40,460 nucleotides of DNA from Saccoglossus kowalevskii (Eukaryota > Hemichordata > Enteropneusta > Harrimaniidae). Below are positions 12,551 through 24,306 of this stretch, in pieces (positions within the stretch are counted from its first letter, which is position 1; each line of letters opens with the position of its first letter). The notes beneath the pieces were generated by a model. That model saw only the letters and a program-made list of their open reading frames with translations. It did not search any database and was not told the DNA's origin. The stretch covers positions 1 through 40,460 of the forward strand of contig NW_003134155.1 in NCBI RefSeq assembly GCF_000003605.2, written 5' to 3'. The position numbers and the translations under genes are program-made.

Positions 12551-13957
12551 TGTGTTTGAAGTAAGGTTTTCTGGTTACCACCCATGGCTGTGTTTGGAGT
12601 GAGATTTGCTGGTTACCACTCATGGGTGTGTTTGAAGTAAGGTTTTCTGGTTACCACTCATGGCTGTGTTTGAAGTGAGGTTTCTGGTTACCACCCATGG
12701 CTGTATTTGAAGTAAGGTTTTCTGGTTACCACTCATGGCTGTGTTTGAAGTAAGGTGTTCTGGTTACCACTCATGGCTGTGTTTGAAGTGAGGTTGTCTG
12801 GTTACCACCCATGGCTGTATTTGATGTAAGGTTTTCTGGTTACCGCTCATGGCTGTATTTGAAGTGATGTTTTCTGGTTACCACCCATGGCTGTATTTGA
12901 AGTAAGGTTTTCTGGTTTCCACTCTGGCTGTATTTAAAGTGAATTTTGCTGGTTGCCACCCATGGCTGTGTTTGAAGTGAGGTTTTCTGATTACCACCCA
13001 TGGCTGTGTTTGAAGTGAGGTTTTCTGGTTAGCACCCATGGCTGTATTTGAAGTAAGGATTTATGGTTACCACCCATGGCTGTGCTTGGAGTGCGATTTG
13101 CTGGTTACCACTCATAGCTGTATTTGAAGTGAGGTTTGCTGGTTACCAATCATGGCTGTATTTGAAGTTAGGTTTGCTGGTTACCACCCTTGGCTGTGTT
13201 TGAAGTGAGATTTGCTGGTTACCACCCATAGCTGTATTTGAAGTGAGGTTTGCTGGTTACCACCCATGGCTGTATTTGCAGTGAGGTTTGCTGGTTACCA
13301 TCCATGGCTATGTTTGGAGTGAGGTTTGCTGGTTACCACCCATGGCTGTGTTTGAAGTGAGGATTTCTGGTTACCACCCATGGCTGTATTTGACGTCAGG
13401 TTTGCTGGTTACCACCCATGGCTGTTTTTGAAGTGAGGTTTGCTGGTTACAACCCATGGCTGTGTTTGGAGTGAGGTTTGCTGGTTACCACTCATGGCTG
13501 TATTTGGAGTGAGGTTTGCTGGTTACCACTCATGGCTGTATTTGGAGTGAGGTTTTCTGGTTACCACCCATGGCTGTGTTTGAAGTGAGGTTTTCTGGTT
13601 ACCACCCATGGCTGTATTTGAAGTAAGGTTTTCTGGTTACCACTCATGGCTGTGTTTGAAGTAAGGTGTTCTGGTTACCACTCATGGCTGTGTTTGAAGT
13701 GAGGTTTTCTGGTTAACACCCATGGCTGTATTGAAGTAAGGTTTTCTGGTTACCACTCATGGCTGTATTTAAAGTGAGGTTTGCTGGTTGCCACCCATGG
13801 CTGTGTTTGAAGTGAGGTTTGCTGGTTACCACCCATGGCTGTGTTTGAAGTGAGGTTTTCTGGTTACCACTCATGGCTGTATTTGAAGTAAGGTTTTCTG
13901 GTTACCACCCATGGCTGTGTTTGGAGTTCGATTTGCTGGTTACCACTCATTGGTGTT
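12551..13957. repeat. Satellite mosaic holding blocks J and K
   Basis: Block J (about 12790-13100) contains a monomer three bases short (ACTCTGGCTG, 12921) and the AAGGATTTATGG plus GTGCTTGGAG pair. It matches 31630-31940 at an offset of 18,839 bp, including the three-base loss at 31760. Block K (about 13240-13570) contains TTTGCAGTG, TTTGACGTCAGG (13390) and TTACAACCC, and matches 34666-35000 at an offset of 21,426 bp. The rest is ordinary satellite, with monomers one base short near 12680 and 13732. Confidence 0.8.
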
Positions 13958-14540
13958 TTTGAAGTAAGGTTTTCTGTTTACCACTCATGGCTGTGTTTGA
14001 AGTGAGGTTTGCTGGTTACCACTCATGGCTGTGTTTGAAGTGAGGTTTGCTGGGGACCACCCATGGCTGTATTTGAAGTGAGGTTTGCTGGTTACCACCC
14101 ATGGCTGTGTTTGGAGTGCGGTTTGCTGGTTACTACTCATGGCTGTGTTTCAAGTAAGGTGTTCTGGTTACCACTCATGGCTGTGTTTGGAGTGCGATTT
14201 GCTGGTTACCACTCATGGGTGTTTTTGAAGTAAGGTTTTCTGGTTACCACTCATGGCTGTGTTTGAAGTGAGGTTTTCTGGTTACCACCCATGGCTGTAT
14301 TTGAAGTCAGGTTTTCTGTTTACCACTCATGGCTGTGTTTGAAGTGAGGTTTGCTGGTTACCACCCATGGCTGTGTTTGAAGTGAGGTTTGCTGGGGACC
14401 ACCCATGGCTGTATTTGAAGTGAGGTTTGCTGGTTACCACCCATGGCTGTGTTTGGAGTGCGGTTTGCTGGTTACTACTCATGGCTGTGTTTCAAGTAAG
14501 GTGTTCTGGTTACCACTCATGGCTGTGTTTGAAGTGAGGT
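13955..14540. repeat. 342-bp (9-monomer) local duplication
   Basis: The series from about 13955 to 14190 recurs at about 14297-14536, an offset of exactly 342 bp or nine monomers. Both copies carry GGGGACC (about 14053 and 14395) followed two monomers later by the rare GGAGTGCGG variant (about 14113 and 14455), then TTACTACTC and TTTCAAGTAAGG. The rare GTGCGG monomer makes the match specific rather than generic. Confidence 0.8.
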
Positions 14541-14649
14541 TGTCTGGTTACCACCCATGGCTGTATTTGAAGTAAGGTTTTCTGGTTACCGCTCATGGCT
14601 GTATTTGAAGTGAGGTTTTCTGGTTACCACCCATGGCTGTATTTGAAAT

Positions 14650-15880
14650 AAAGTTTTCTGGTTACCACTCATGGCTGTAATTAAAGTGAGGTTTGCTGGT
14701 TGCCACCCATGGCTGTGTTTGAAGTGAGGTTTTCTGGTTACCACCCATGGCTGTGTTTGAAGTAAGGTTTTCTGGTTACCACCCATGGCTGTGTTTGGAG
14801 TGAGATTTGCTGGTTACCACTCATGGGTGTGTTTGAAGTAAGGTTTTCTCGTTACCACTCATGGCTATGTTTGAAGTGAGGTTTTCTGGGCACCACCCTT
14901 GGCTGTATTTGAAGTGAGATTTGCTGGTTACCACTCATGGCTGTATTTGGAGTGAGGTTGTCTGGTTACCACCCATGGCTGTGTTTGGAGTGAGGTTTGC
15001 TGGTTATCACCCATGGCTGTATTTGAAGTGAGGTTTGCCGGTTACCACTCATGGCTGTATTTGAAGTGTGGTTTGCTGGTTACCACTCATGGCTGTGTTT
15101 GAAGTGAGGTTTGCTGGTTACCACTCATGGCTGTATTTGAAGTGAGGTTTGCTGGTTACCACTCATGGCTGTATTTGAGTTGAGGTTTGCTGGTTACCAC
15201 TCATGGCTGTATTTGAAGTGAGATTTGCTGGTTACCACTCATGGCTGTATTTGAAGTCAGGTTTGCTGGTTACCACTCATGGCTGTAATTAAAGTGAGGT
15301 TTGCTGGTTACCACCCATGGCTGTGTTTGAAGTGAGGTTTTCTGGTTACCACCCATGGCTGTGTTTGAAGTAAGGTTTTCTGGTTACCACCCATGGCTGT
15401 GTTTGGAGTGAGATTTGCTGGTTACCACTCATGGGTGTGTTTGAAGTAAGGTTTTCTCGTTACCACTCATGGCTGTGTTTGAAGTGAGGTTTTCTGGTTA
15501 CCACCCTTGGCTGTATTTGAAGTGAGATTTGCTGGTTACCACTCATGGCTGTATTTGGAGTGAGGTTGTCTGGTTACCACCCATGGCTGTGTTTGGAGTG
15601 AGGTTTGCTGGTTATCACCCATGGCTGTATTTGAAGTGAGGTTTGCCGGTTACCACTCATGGCTGTATTTGAAGTGTGGTTTGCTGGTTACCACTCATGG
15701 CTGTGTTTGAAGTGAGGTTTGCTGGTTAACACTCATGGCTGTATTTGAAGTGAGGTTTGCCGGTTACCACTCATGGCTGTATTTGAATTGAGATTTGCTG
15801 GTTACCACTCATGGCTGTATTTGAAGTGAGGTTTGCTGGTTACCACCCATGGCTGTGTTTGGAGTGAGGTTTGCAGGTTA
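14650..15880. repeat. 608-bp (16-monomer) tandem duplication
   Basis: Position 14821 onwards repeats at 15429 onwards, an offset of 608 bp or 16 monomers. Both copies have the rare TTTTCTCGTTACC monomer (about 14845 and 15453), CACCCTTGG (about 14893 and 15501), GGTTATCACCC (about 15002 and 15610), GTTTGCCGG and GAAGTGTGG (about 15063 and 15671). Similarity fades after about 15700. The first copy has a CTGGGCACCACCC variant that the second lacks. A monomer with AATTAAAG marks the start of both copies. Confidence 0.85.
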
Positions 15881-15971
15881 CCACTCATGGCTGTATTTGA
15901 AGTAAGGTTTCCTGGTTACCACTCATGGCTGTATTTGAAGTAAGGTTTTCTGGTTACCGCTCATGGCTGTA

Positions 15972-17563
15972 TTTGAAGTGAGGTTTTCTGGTTACCACCC
16001 ATGGCTGTGTTTGAAGTGAGGTTTGCTGGTTACCAATCATGGCTGTATTTGAAGTGAGGTTTTCTGGTTACCACTCATGGCTGTGTTTGAAGTGAGGTTT
16101 TCTGGTTACCACCCATGGCTGTATTTGAAGTAAGGTTTTCTGGTTACCACTCATGGCTGTGTTTGGAGTGAGGTTTGCTGGTTACCACCCATGGCTGTGT
16201 TTGAAGTGAGGTTTTCTGGTTACTACTCATGGCTGTATTTGAAGTGAGGTTTGCTGGTTACCACTCATGGCTGTGTTTGAAGTGAGGTTTGCTGGTTACC
16301 AACCATGGCTGTGTTTGAAGTGAGATTTGCTGGTTACCACCCATGGCTGTATTTGAAGTGAGGTTTGCTGGTTACCACTCATGGCTGTATTTGGAGTGAG
16401 GTTTGCTGGTTACCACCCATTGCTGTGTTTGGAGTGAGGTTTGCTGGTTACCACTCATGGCAGTATTTGGAGTGAGGTTTGCTGGTTACAACTCATCGCT
16501 GTAATTGGATTGAGGTTTTTTGCTTACCAACCATGGCTGTGTTTGAAGTGAGGTTTGCTGGTTACCACTCATGGCTGTGTTTGAAGTGAGGTTTGCTGGT
16601 TACCACCCATGGTTGTGTTTGAAGTGAGATTTGCTGGTTACCACACATGGCTGTATTTGAAGTGAGGTTTGCTGGTTACCACCCGTGGCTGTATTTGAAG
16701 TGAGGTTTGCTGGTTACCATCCATGGCTATGTTCGGAGTGAGGTTTGCTGGTTACCACCCATGGCTGTGTTTGAAGTGAGGTTTTCTGGTTACCACCCAT
16801 GGCTTTATTTGACGTGAGGTTTGCTGGATACCACCCATGGCTGTTTTTGAAGTGAGGTTTGCTGGTTACCACCCATGGCTGTGTTTGGAGTGAGGTTTGC
16901 TGGTTAACACTCATGGCTGTATTTTGAGTAAGGTTTGCTGGTTACCACTCATGGCTGTATTTGGAGTGAGGTTTTCTGGTTGCCACCCATGGCTGTGTTT
17001 GAAGTGAGGTTTTCTGTTTACCACTCATGGCTGTATTTGAAGTGAGGTTTGCTGGTTGCCACCCATGGCTGTGTTTGAAGTGAGGTTTTCTGGTTACCAC
17101 CCATGGCTGTGTTTGAAATAAGGTTTTCTGGTTACCACCCATAGCTGTGTTTGGAGTGAGATTTGCTGGTTACTACTCATGGCTGTGTTTGAAGTGAGGT
17201 TTGCTGGTTACCACCCATGGCTGTGTTTGAAGTGAGGTTTGCTGGGGACCACCCATGGCTGTGTTTGGAGTGGACTGTGCTGGTTACTACTCATGGCTGT
17301 GTTTCAAGTAAGGTGTTCTGGTTACCACTCATGGCTGTGTTTGTAGTGAGGTTGTCTGGTTACCACCCATGGCTGTATTTGAAGTAAGGTTTTCTGGTTA
17401 CCGCTCATGGCTGTATTTGAAGTGAGGTTTTCTGGTTACCACCCATGGCTGTATTTGAAGTAAAGTTTTCTGGTTACCACTCATGGCTGTAATTGAAGTG
17501 AGGTTTGCTGGTTGCCACACATGGCTGTGTTTGAAGTGAGGTTTTCTGGTTACCACCCATGGC
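15972..17563. repeat. Segmental duplication C, copy C2
   Basis: This is the second C copy, about 5.0 kb to the right of C1 and in direct orientation. From about 16421 to its end it is the left half of a 1,140-bp tandem duplication. It differs from C1 in a few bases, for example GTTCGGAG (about 16732) where C1 has GTTTGGAG (about 11719), and TGGACTGTGC (about 17271) where C1 has TGGAGTGTGC. Both C2 and C3 share these differences, so they predate the tandem step. Confidence 0.92.
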
Positions 17564-18700
17564 TGTGTTTGGAGTGAGGTTTGCTGGTTACCACTCATGG
17601 CAGTATTTGGAGTGAGGTTTGCTGGTTACAACTCATCGCTGTAATTGGATTGAGGTTTTTTGCTTACCAACCATGGCTGTGTTTGAAGTGAGGTTTGCTG
17701 GTTACCACTCATGGCTGTGTTTGAAGTGAGGTTTGCTGGTTACCACCCATGGCTGTGTTTGAAGTGAGATTTGCTGGTTACCACACATGGCTGTATTTGA
17801 AGTGAGGTTTGCTGGTTACCACCCGTGGCTGTATTTGAAGTGAGGTTTGCTGGTTACCATCCATGGCTATGTTCGGAGTGAGGTTTGCTGGTTACCACCC
17901 ATGGCTGTGTTTGAAGTGAGGTTTTCTGGTTACCACCCATGGCTTTATTTGACGTGAGGTTTGCTGGATACCACCCATGGCTGTTTTTGAAGTGAGGTTT
18001 GCTGGTTACCACCCATGGCTGTGTTTGGAGTGAGGTTTGCTGGTTAACACTCATGGCTGTATTTTGAGTAAGGTTTGCTGGTTACCACTCATGGCTGTAT
18101 TTGGAGTGAGGTTTTCTGGTTGCCACCCATGGCTGTGTTTGAAGTGAGGTTTTCTGTTTACCACTCATGGCTGTATTTGAAGTGAGGTTTGCTGGTTGCC
18201 ACCCATGGCTGTGTTTGAAGTGAGGTTTTCTGGTTACCACCCATGGCTGTGTTTGAAATAAGGTTTTCTGGTTACCACCCATAGCTGTGTTTGGAGTGAG
18301 ATTTGCTGGTTACTACTCATGGCTGTGTTTGAAGTGGGGTTTGCTGGTTACCACCCATGGCTGTGTTTGAAGTGAGGTTTGCTGGGGACCACCCATGGCT
18401 GTGTTTGGAGTGGACTGTGCTGGTTACTACTCATGGCTGTGTTTCAAGTAAGGTGTTCTGGTTACCACTCATGGCTGTGTTTGTAGTGAGGTTGTCTGGT
18501 TACCACCCATGGCTGTATTTGAAGTAAGGTTTTCTGGTTACCGCTCATGGCTGTATTTGAAGTGAGGTTTTCTGGTTACCACCCATGGCTGTATTTGAAG
18601 TAAAGTTTTCTGGTTACCACTCATGGCTGTAATTGAAGTGAGGTTTGCTGGTTGCCACACATGGCTGTGTTTGAAGTGAGGTTTTCTGGTTACCACCCAT
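16421..18700. repeat. 1,140-bp (30-monomer) near-perfect tandem duplication
   Basis: Positions 16421-17560 are repeated directly at 17561-18700. Comparing line by line I found only two differences: GGTTGTG against GGCTGTG near 16613/17753, and GAAGTGAGG against GAAGTGGGG near 17196/18336. That is about 99.8% identity. The right flank of the second copy continues like C1 after 12550, whereas the first copy jumps back to the start of the duplicated unit. This fits one unequal exchange out of register by 30 monomers. It is the youngest clear rearrangement in the window by identity. Confidence 0.95.
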
Positions 18701-19149
18701 GGCTGTGTTTGAAGTAAGGTTTTCTGGTTACCACCCATGGCTGTGTTTGGAGTGAGATTTGCTGGTTACCACTCATGGGTGTGTTTGAAGTAAGGTTTTC
18801 TGGTTACCACTCATGGCTGTGTTTGAAGTGAGGTTTTCTGGTTACCACCCATGGCTGTATTTGAAGTAAGGTTTTCTGTTTACCACTCATGGCTGTGTTT
18901 GAAGTGAGGTTTGCTGGTTACCACCTATGGCTGTGTTTGAAGTGAGGTTTGCTGGGGACCACCCATGGCTGTATTTGAAGTGAGGTTTGCTGGTTACCAC
19001 CCATGGCTGTATTTGGAGTGAGGTTTGCTGGTTACCACTCATGGCTGTGTTTGAAGTGAGGTTGTCTGGTTACCACCCATGGCTGTATTTGAAGTAAGGT
19101 TTTCTGGCTACCGCTCATGGCTGTATTTGAAGTGAGGTTTTCTGGTTAC
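18701..19149. repeat. Right flank of C3, shared with the right end of the window
   Basis: From about 18540 to 19160 the series matches 36129-36749 at a constant offset of 17,589 bp. The rare variant TTCTGGCTACCGCTC occurs at about 19102 and 36691 in both. A CACCTATGG monomer and GGGGACC (about 18957) are also shared. This is one of several matches that tie 18.5-23.1 kb to 36.1-40.5 kb. No gene is present. Confidence 0.88.
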
Positions 19150-20935
19150 CACTCATGGCTGTATTTGAAGTAAGGTTTTCTGGTTACCCCTCATGGCTGT
19201 GTTTGAAGTGAGGTTTGCTGGTTACCACCTATGGCTATGTTTGAAGTGAGGTTTGCTGGGGACCACCCATGGCTGTATTTGAAGTAAAGTTTTCTGGTTA
19301 CCACTCATGGCTATAATTAAAGTGAGGTTTGCTGGTTGCCACCCATGGCTGTGTTTGAAGTGAGGTTTTCTGGTTACCACCCATTGCTGTGTTTGAAGTA
19401 AGGTTTTCTGGTTACCACCCATGGCTGTATTTGGAGTGATATTTGCTGGTTACCACTCATGGGTGTGTTTGAAGTAAGGTTTTCTGGTTACCACTCATGG
19501 CTGTGTTTGAAGTAAAGTTTTCTGGTTACCACTCATGGCTGTAATTAAAGTGAGGTTTGCTGGTTGCCACCCATGGCTGTGTTTGAAGTGAGGTTTTCTG
19601 TTTACCACCCATGGCTGTATTTGAAGTAAGGTTTTCTGGTTACCACTCATGGCTGTGTTTGAAGTGAGATTTGCTGGTTACCACTCATGGCTGTATTTGA
19701 AGTGAGGTTGTCTGGTTACCACCCATGGCTATATATTGAAGTGAGGTTTGTTGGTTACCACTCATGGCTGTGTTCGGAGTGAGATTTGCTGGTTACCACT
19801 TATGGCTGTGTTTGGAGTGAGGTTTGCTGGTTACCACCCATGGCTGTGTTTGAAGTGAGGTTTGCTGGTTACCAATCATGGCTGTATTTGAAGTTAGGTT
19901 TGCCGGTTACCACTCATGGCTGTATTTGAAGTGAGGTTTGCTGGTTACCACTCATGGTTGTGTTTGAAGTGAGGTTTGCTGGTTACCACTCATGGCTGTA
20001 TTTGAAGAGAGGTTTGCTGGTTACCACTCATGGTTGTGATTGAAGTGAGATTTGCTGGTAACTACTCATGGCTGTATTTGAAGTGAGGTTTGCTGGTTAC
20101 CACTCATGGCTGTGTTTGAAGTGAGGTTTGCTGTTTACCAACCATGGCTGTGTTTGAAGTGAGATTTGCTGGTTACCACCCATGGCTGTATTTGAAGTGA
20201 TGTTTGCTGGTTACCACTCATGGCTGTATTTGAAGTGAGGTTTACTGGTTACCACCCATGGCTGTGTTTGGAGTGAGGTTTGCTGGTTACCACTCATCGC
20301 TGTATTTGGAGTGAGGTTTTTTGGTTACCACCCATGGCTGTGTTTGAAGTGAGGTTTGCTGGTGACCACTCATGGCTGTGTTTGAAGTGAGGTTTGCTGG
20401 TTACCACCCATGGCTGTGTTTGAAGTCAGATTTGCTGGTTACCACCCATGGCTGTGTTTGAAGGGAGGTTTTCTGGTTACCACCCATGGCTGTATTTGAC
20501 GTGAGGTTTGCTGGTTACCACCAATGGCTGTTTTTGAAATGAGGTTTGCTGGTTACCACTCATGGTTGTGTTTGGAGTGAGGTTTGCTGGTTACCACTCA
20601 TGGCTGTATTTGGAGTGAGGTTTGCTGGTTACCACTCATGGCTGTATTTGGAGTGAGGTTTTCTGGTTACCACCCATGGTTGTGTTTGGAGTGAGATTTG
20701 CTGGTTACCACTCATGGGTGTGTTTGAAGTAAGGTTTTCTGGTTACCACCCATGGCTGTATTTGAAATAAGGTTTTCTGGTTACCACTCATGGCTGTGTT
20801 TGAAGTAAGGTGTTCTGGTTACCACTCATGGCTGTGTTTACAGTGAGGTTTTCTGGTTACCACCCGTGGCTGTATTTGAAGTGACGTTTCCTGGTTACCA
20901 CTCATGGCTGTATTTAAAGTGAAATTTGCTGGTTG
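19150..20935. repeat. Satellite blocks D and E, copy 2
   Basis: Positions 19150-20204 match 23252-24306 at a constant offset of 4,102 bp. Positions 19740-20930 match 38120-39315 at an offset of 18,385 bp, and 19222-20880 matches the left end of the window. Markers in order are TTACCCCTC (19185), CTATAATTAAAG, CCATTGCTG (19382), ATATATTG (19732), GTTCGGAG, CACTTATGG (19797), GTGATTGAAG (20036), ATCGCTG (20287), GAAGGGAGG (20459), CACCAATGG (20519) and GTTTACAGTG (20836). It is the best-preserved reference copy for this block. Confidence 0.92.
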
Positions 20936-22207
20936 CCACCCATGGCTGTATTTGAAGTAAGGTTTCTGGTTACCACTCATGGCTGTGTTTGAAGTAAGGT
21001 GTTCTGGTTATCACTCATGGCTGTGTTTGAAGTGAGGTTGTCTGGTTACCATCCATGGCTGTATTTGAAGTAAGGTTTTCTGGTTACCACTCATGGCTGT
21101 GTTTGGAGTGAGGTTTGCTGGTTACCACCCATGGTTGTATTTGAAGTGAGATTTTCTGGTTACCACCCATGCCTGTGTTTGAAGTGAGGTTTGCTGGTTA
21201 CCACTCATGGCTGTATTTGAAGTAAGGTTTGCCGGTTACCACTCATGGCTGTATTTGAAGTGAGGTGTGCTGGTTACCACTCATGGCTGTGTTTGAAGTG
21301 AGGTTTGCTGGTTACCACTCATGGCTGTATTTGAAGTAAGGTTTGCCGGTTACCACTCATAGCTGTATTTGAAGTGAGGTTTGCTGGTTACCACTCATGG
21401 CTGTATTTGAAGTGAGGTTTGCTGGTTACCCCATGGCTGTGTTTGGAGTGAGGTTTGCTGGTTACCACTCATGGCTGTATTTGAAGTAAGGTTTTCTGGT
21501 TACCACTCATGGCTGTGTTTGACGTTAGGTTTGCTGGTTACCACCCATGGCTGTGTTTGAAGTGAGATTTACTGGTTACCACCCATGGCTGTATTTGAAG
21601 TGATGTTTGCTGGATACCACCCATGGCTGTATTTGATGTGAGGTTTGCTGGTTACCACCCATGGCTGTGTTTGGTGTGAGGTTTGCTGGTTACCACTCAT
21701 GGCTGTGTTTCAAGTAAGGTGTTCTGGTTACCACTCATGGTTGTGTTTGAAGTTAGGTTGTCTGGTTAACACCCATGGCTATATTTGAAGTAAGGTTTTC
21801 TGGTTACCGCACATGGCTGTATTTGAAGTGAGGTTTTCTGCTTAAAACCCATGGCTGTATATTGAAGTGAGGTTTGTTGGTTACCACTCATGGCTGTGTT
21901 TGAAGTAAGGAATTCTGGTTACCACTCATGGCTGTGTTTGAAGTGAGGTTGTCTGGTTACCACCCATGGCTGTATTTGAAGTAAGGTTTTCTGGTTACCG
22001 CTCATGGCTGTATTTGAAGTGAGGTTTTCTGGTTACCACTCATGGCTGTATTTGAAGTAAGGTTTTCTGGGTATCAAACATGGCTGTATTTAAAGTGAGG
22101 TTTGCTGGTTGCCACCCATGGCTGTGTTTGAAGTGAGGTTTTCTGGTTAACACCCATGGCTGTGTTTGAAGTGAGGTTTTCTGGTTATCACCCATGGCTG
22201 TATTGAA
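20936..22207. repeat. Unassigned satellite mosaic with F- and G-type variants
   Basis: This stretch lies where the right-end copy has only about 270 bp (39316-39582), so it was either deleted there or inserted here. It has F/G-type markers: AAGGTTTCTGG one base short (20961), CCCATGCCTGTG (about 21167), GAGATTTACTGG (about 21565), CTGGATACC and TTTGGTGTGAGG (about 21671), and GTTAACACCC with a TATATTTG monomer. One monomer is two bases short (GGTTACCCCATGG, about 21424). An AAGGAATTCTGG variant at about 21907 carries the GAATTC hexamer. Only satellite is seen. Confidence 0.78.
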
Positions 22208-23100
22208 GTGAGGTTTGCTGGTTACCACTCATGGGTGTGTTTGAAGTAAGGTTTTCTGGTTACCACCCATGGCTGTATTGAAAGTAAGGTTTTCTGGTTA
22301 CCACTCATGGCTGTGTTTGAAGTAAGCTGTTCTGGTTACCACTCATGGCTGTGTTTGAAGTGAGGTTTTCTGGTTAACACCCATGGCTGTATTTGAAGTA
22401 AGGTTTTCTGGTTACCACTCATGGCTGTATTTAATGTGAGGTTTGCTGGTTGCCACCCATGGTTGTGTTTGAATTGAGGTTTGCTGGTTACCACCCATGG
22501 CTGTGTTTGAAGTGAGGTTTTCTGGATACCACTCATGGCTGTATTTGAAGTAAGGTTTTCTGGTTACCACCCATGGCTGTGTTTGGAGTGCGATTTGCTG
22601 GTTACCACTCATTGGTGTTTTTGAAGTAAGGTTTTCTGTTTACCACTCATGGCTGTGTTTGAAGTGAGGTTTGCTGGTTACCACCCATGGCTGTGTTAGA
22701 AGTGAGGTATGCTGGGGACCACCCATGGCTGTGTTTGGAGTGAGGTTTGCTGGTTACCACTCATCGCTGTATTTGGAGTTATGTTTTTTGGTTACCACCC
22801 ATGGCTGTGTTTGAAGTGAGGTTTGCTGGTTACCACTCATGGCTGTGTTTGAAGTGAGATTTGCTGGTTACCACCCATGGCTGTGTTTGAAGTGAGATTT
22901 GCTGGTTACCACCCATGGCTGTGTTTGAAGTGAGGTTTTTTGGTTACCACCCATGGCTGTATTTGACGTGAGGTTTGCTGGTTACCACCCATGGCTGTTT
23001 TTGAAGTGAGGTTTGCTGGTTACCACCCATGGTTGTGTTTGGAGTGAGGTTTGCTGGTTACCACTCATGGCTGTATTTGGAGTGAGGTTTGCTGGTTACC
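22208..23100. repeat. Segmental duplication H, copy 1
   Basis: H1 matches H2 (39570-40460) at a constant offset of 17,362 bp with about five differences. Shared rare variants are GTATTGAAAGTAAGG (about 22275), AAGTAAGCTGTTC (about 22321), GTTAACACCC, TTTAATGTGAGG (about 22431), CTGGATACCACTC (about 22524), CTCATTGGTG (about 22609), GTTAGAAGTGAGGTATGC (about 22695) and GGAGTTATG (about 22775). The ordered run of rare monomers makes the relationship certain. Confidence 0.93.
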
Positions 23101-24306
23101 ACTCATGGGTGTGTTTGAAGTAAGGTTTTCTGGTTACCACTCATGGCTGTATTTGAAATAAGGTTTTCTGGTTACCACTCATGGCTGTGTTTGAAGTAAG
23201 GTGTTCTGGTTACCACTCATGGCTGTGTTTACAGTGAGGTTTTCTGGTTACCACCCATGGCTGTATTTGAAGTAAGGTTTTCTGGTTACCCCTCATGGCT
23301 GTGTTTGAAGTGAGGTTTGCTGGTTACCACCTATGGCTATGTTTGAAGTGAGGTTTGCTGGGGACCACCCATGGCTGTATTTGAAGTAAAGTTTTCTGGT
23401 TACCACTCATGGCTATAATTAAAGTGAGGTTTGCTGGTTGCCACCCATGGCTGTGTTTGAAGTGAGGTTTTCTGGTTACCACCCATTGCTGTGTTTGAAG
23501 TAAGGTTTTCTGGTTACCACCCATGGCTGTATTTGGAGTGATATTTGCTGGTTACCACTCATGGGTGTGTTTGAAGTAAGGTTTTCTGGTTACCACTCAT
23601 GGCTGTGTTTGAAGTAAAGTTTTCTGGTTACCACTCATGGCTGTAATTAAAGTGAGGTTTGCTGGTTGCCACCCATGGCTGTGTTTGAAGTGAGGTTTTC
23701 TGTTTACCACCCATGGCTGTATTTGAAGTAAGGTTTTCTCGTTACCACTCATGGCTGTGTTTGAAGTGAGATTTGCTGGTTACCACTCATGGCTGTATTT
23801 GAAGTGAGGTTGTCTGGTTACCACCCATGGCTATATATTGAAGTGAGGTTTGTTGGTTACCACTCATGGCTGTGTTCGGAGTGAGATTTGCTGGTTACCA
23901 CTTATGGCTGTGTTTGGAGTGAGGTTTGCTGGTTACCACCCATGGCTGTGTTTGAAGTGAGGTTTGTTGGTTACCAATCATGGCTGTATTTGAAGTTAGG
24001 TTTGCCGGTTACCATTCATGGTTGTATTTGAAGTGAGGTTTGGTGGTTTCCACTCATGGTTGTGTTTGAAGTGAGGTTTGTTGGTTACCACTCATGGTTG
24101 TATTTGAAGAGAGGTTTGGTGGTTACCACTCATGGTTGTGATTGAAGTGAGATTTGTTGGTAATTACTCATGGATGTATTTGAAGTGAGGTTTGTTGGTT
24201 ACCATTCATGGCTGTGTTTGAAGTGAGGTTTGCTGTTTACCAACCATGGCTGTGTTTGAAGTGAGATTTGCTGGTTACCACCCATGGCTGTATTTGAAGT
24301 GATGTT
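23091..24306. repeat. Satellite blocks D and E, copy 3
   Basis: From 23252 this copy follows 19150-20204 at an offset of 4,102 bp. From 23256 to 23966 I found one difference in 711 bp (GTTTTCTCG at 23740). Then come 13 substitutions in 23967-24205, and none in the last 100 bp to 24305. The series stops matching near 24306. Upstream, 23091-23736 also matches 1480-2125. Only satellite is present. Confidence 0.93.
23967..24205 (+). other. Strand-biased substitution cluster inside one satellite copy
   Basis: Compared with 19865-20103, and with two further copies near 787-1030 and 38247-38486, this stretch has C to T at 23967, 24015, 24022, 24081, 24098, 24157, 24164, 24195 and 24205, C to G at 24043 and 24119, C to A at 24174, and A to T at 24049. 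The three other copies keep the unmutated base at all these positions, so the changes are derived here. Twelve of 13 fall on + strand C, a base making up only about a fifth of the monomer. Six lie in the TGCT context of the GTTTGCTGG end. The cause could be deamination of exposed single-stranded DNA or a local sequence-quality fault. Confidence 0.85.

Noticed and set aside
16421-18700. Assembly artefact as the explanation for the near-perfect duplications
   Set aside because: It cannot be excluded, but the two halves carry private differences and the flanks are distinct, which a simple duplicated read would not give. I keep the duplications as real with the check stated.
21905-21915. GAATTC site in an AAGGAATTCTGG monomer as a cloning or vector junction
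   Set aside because: The satellite continues in phase on both sides with no vector sequence. It is most simply a variant of AAGGTGTTCTGG.
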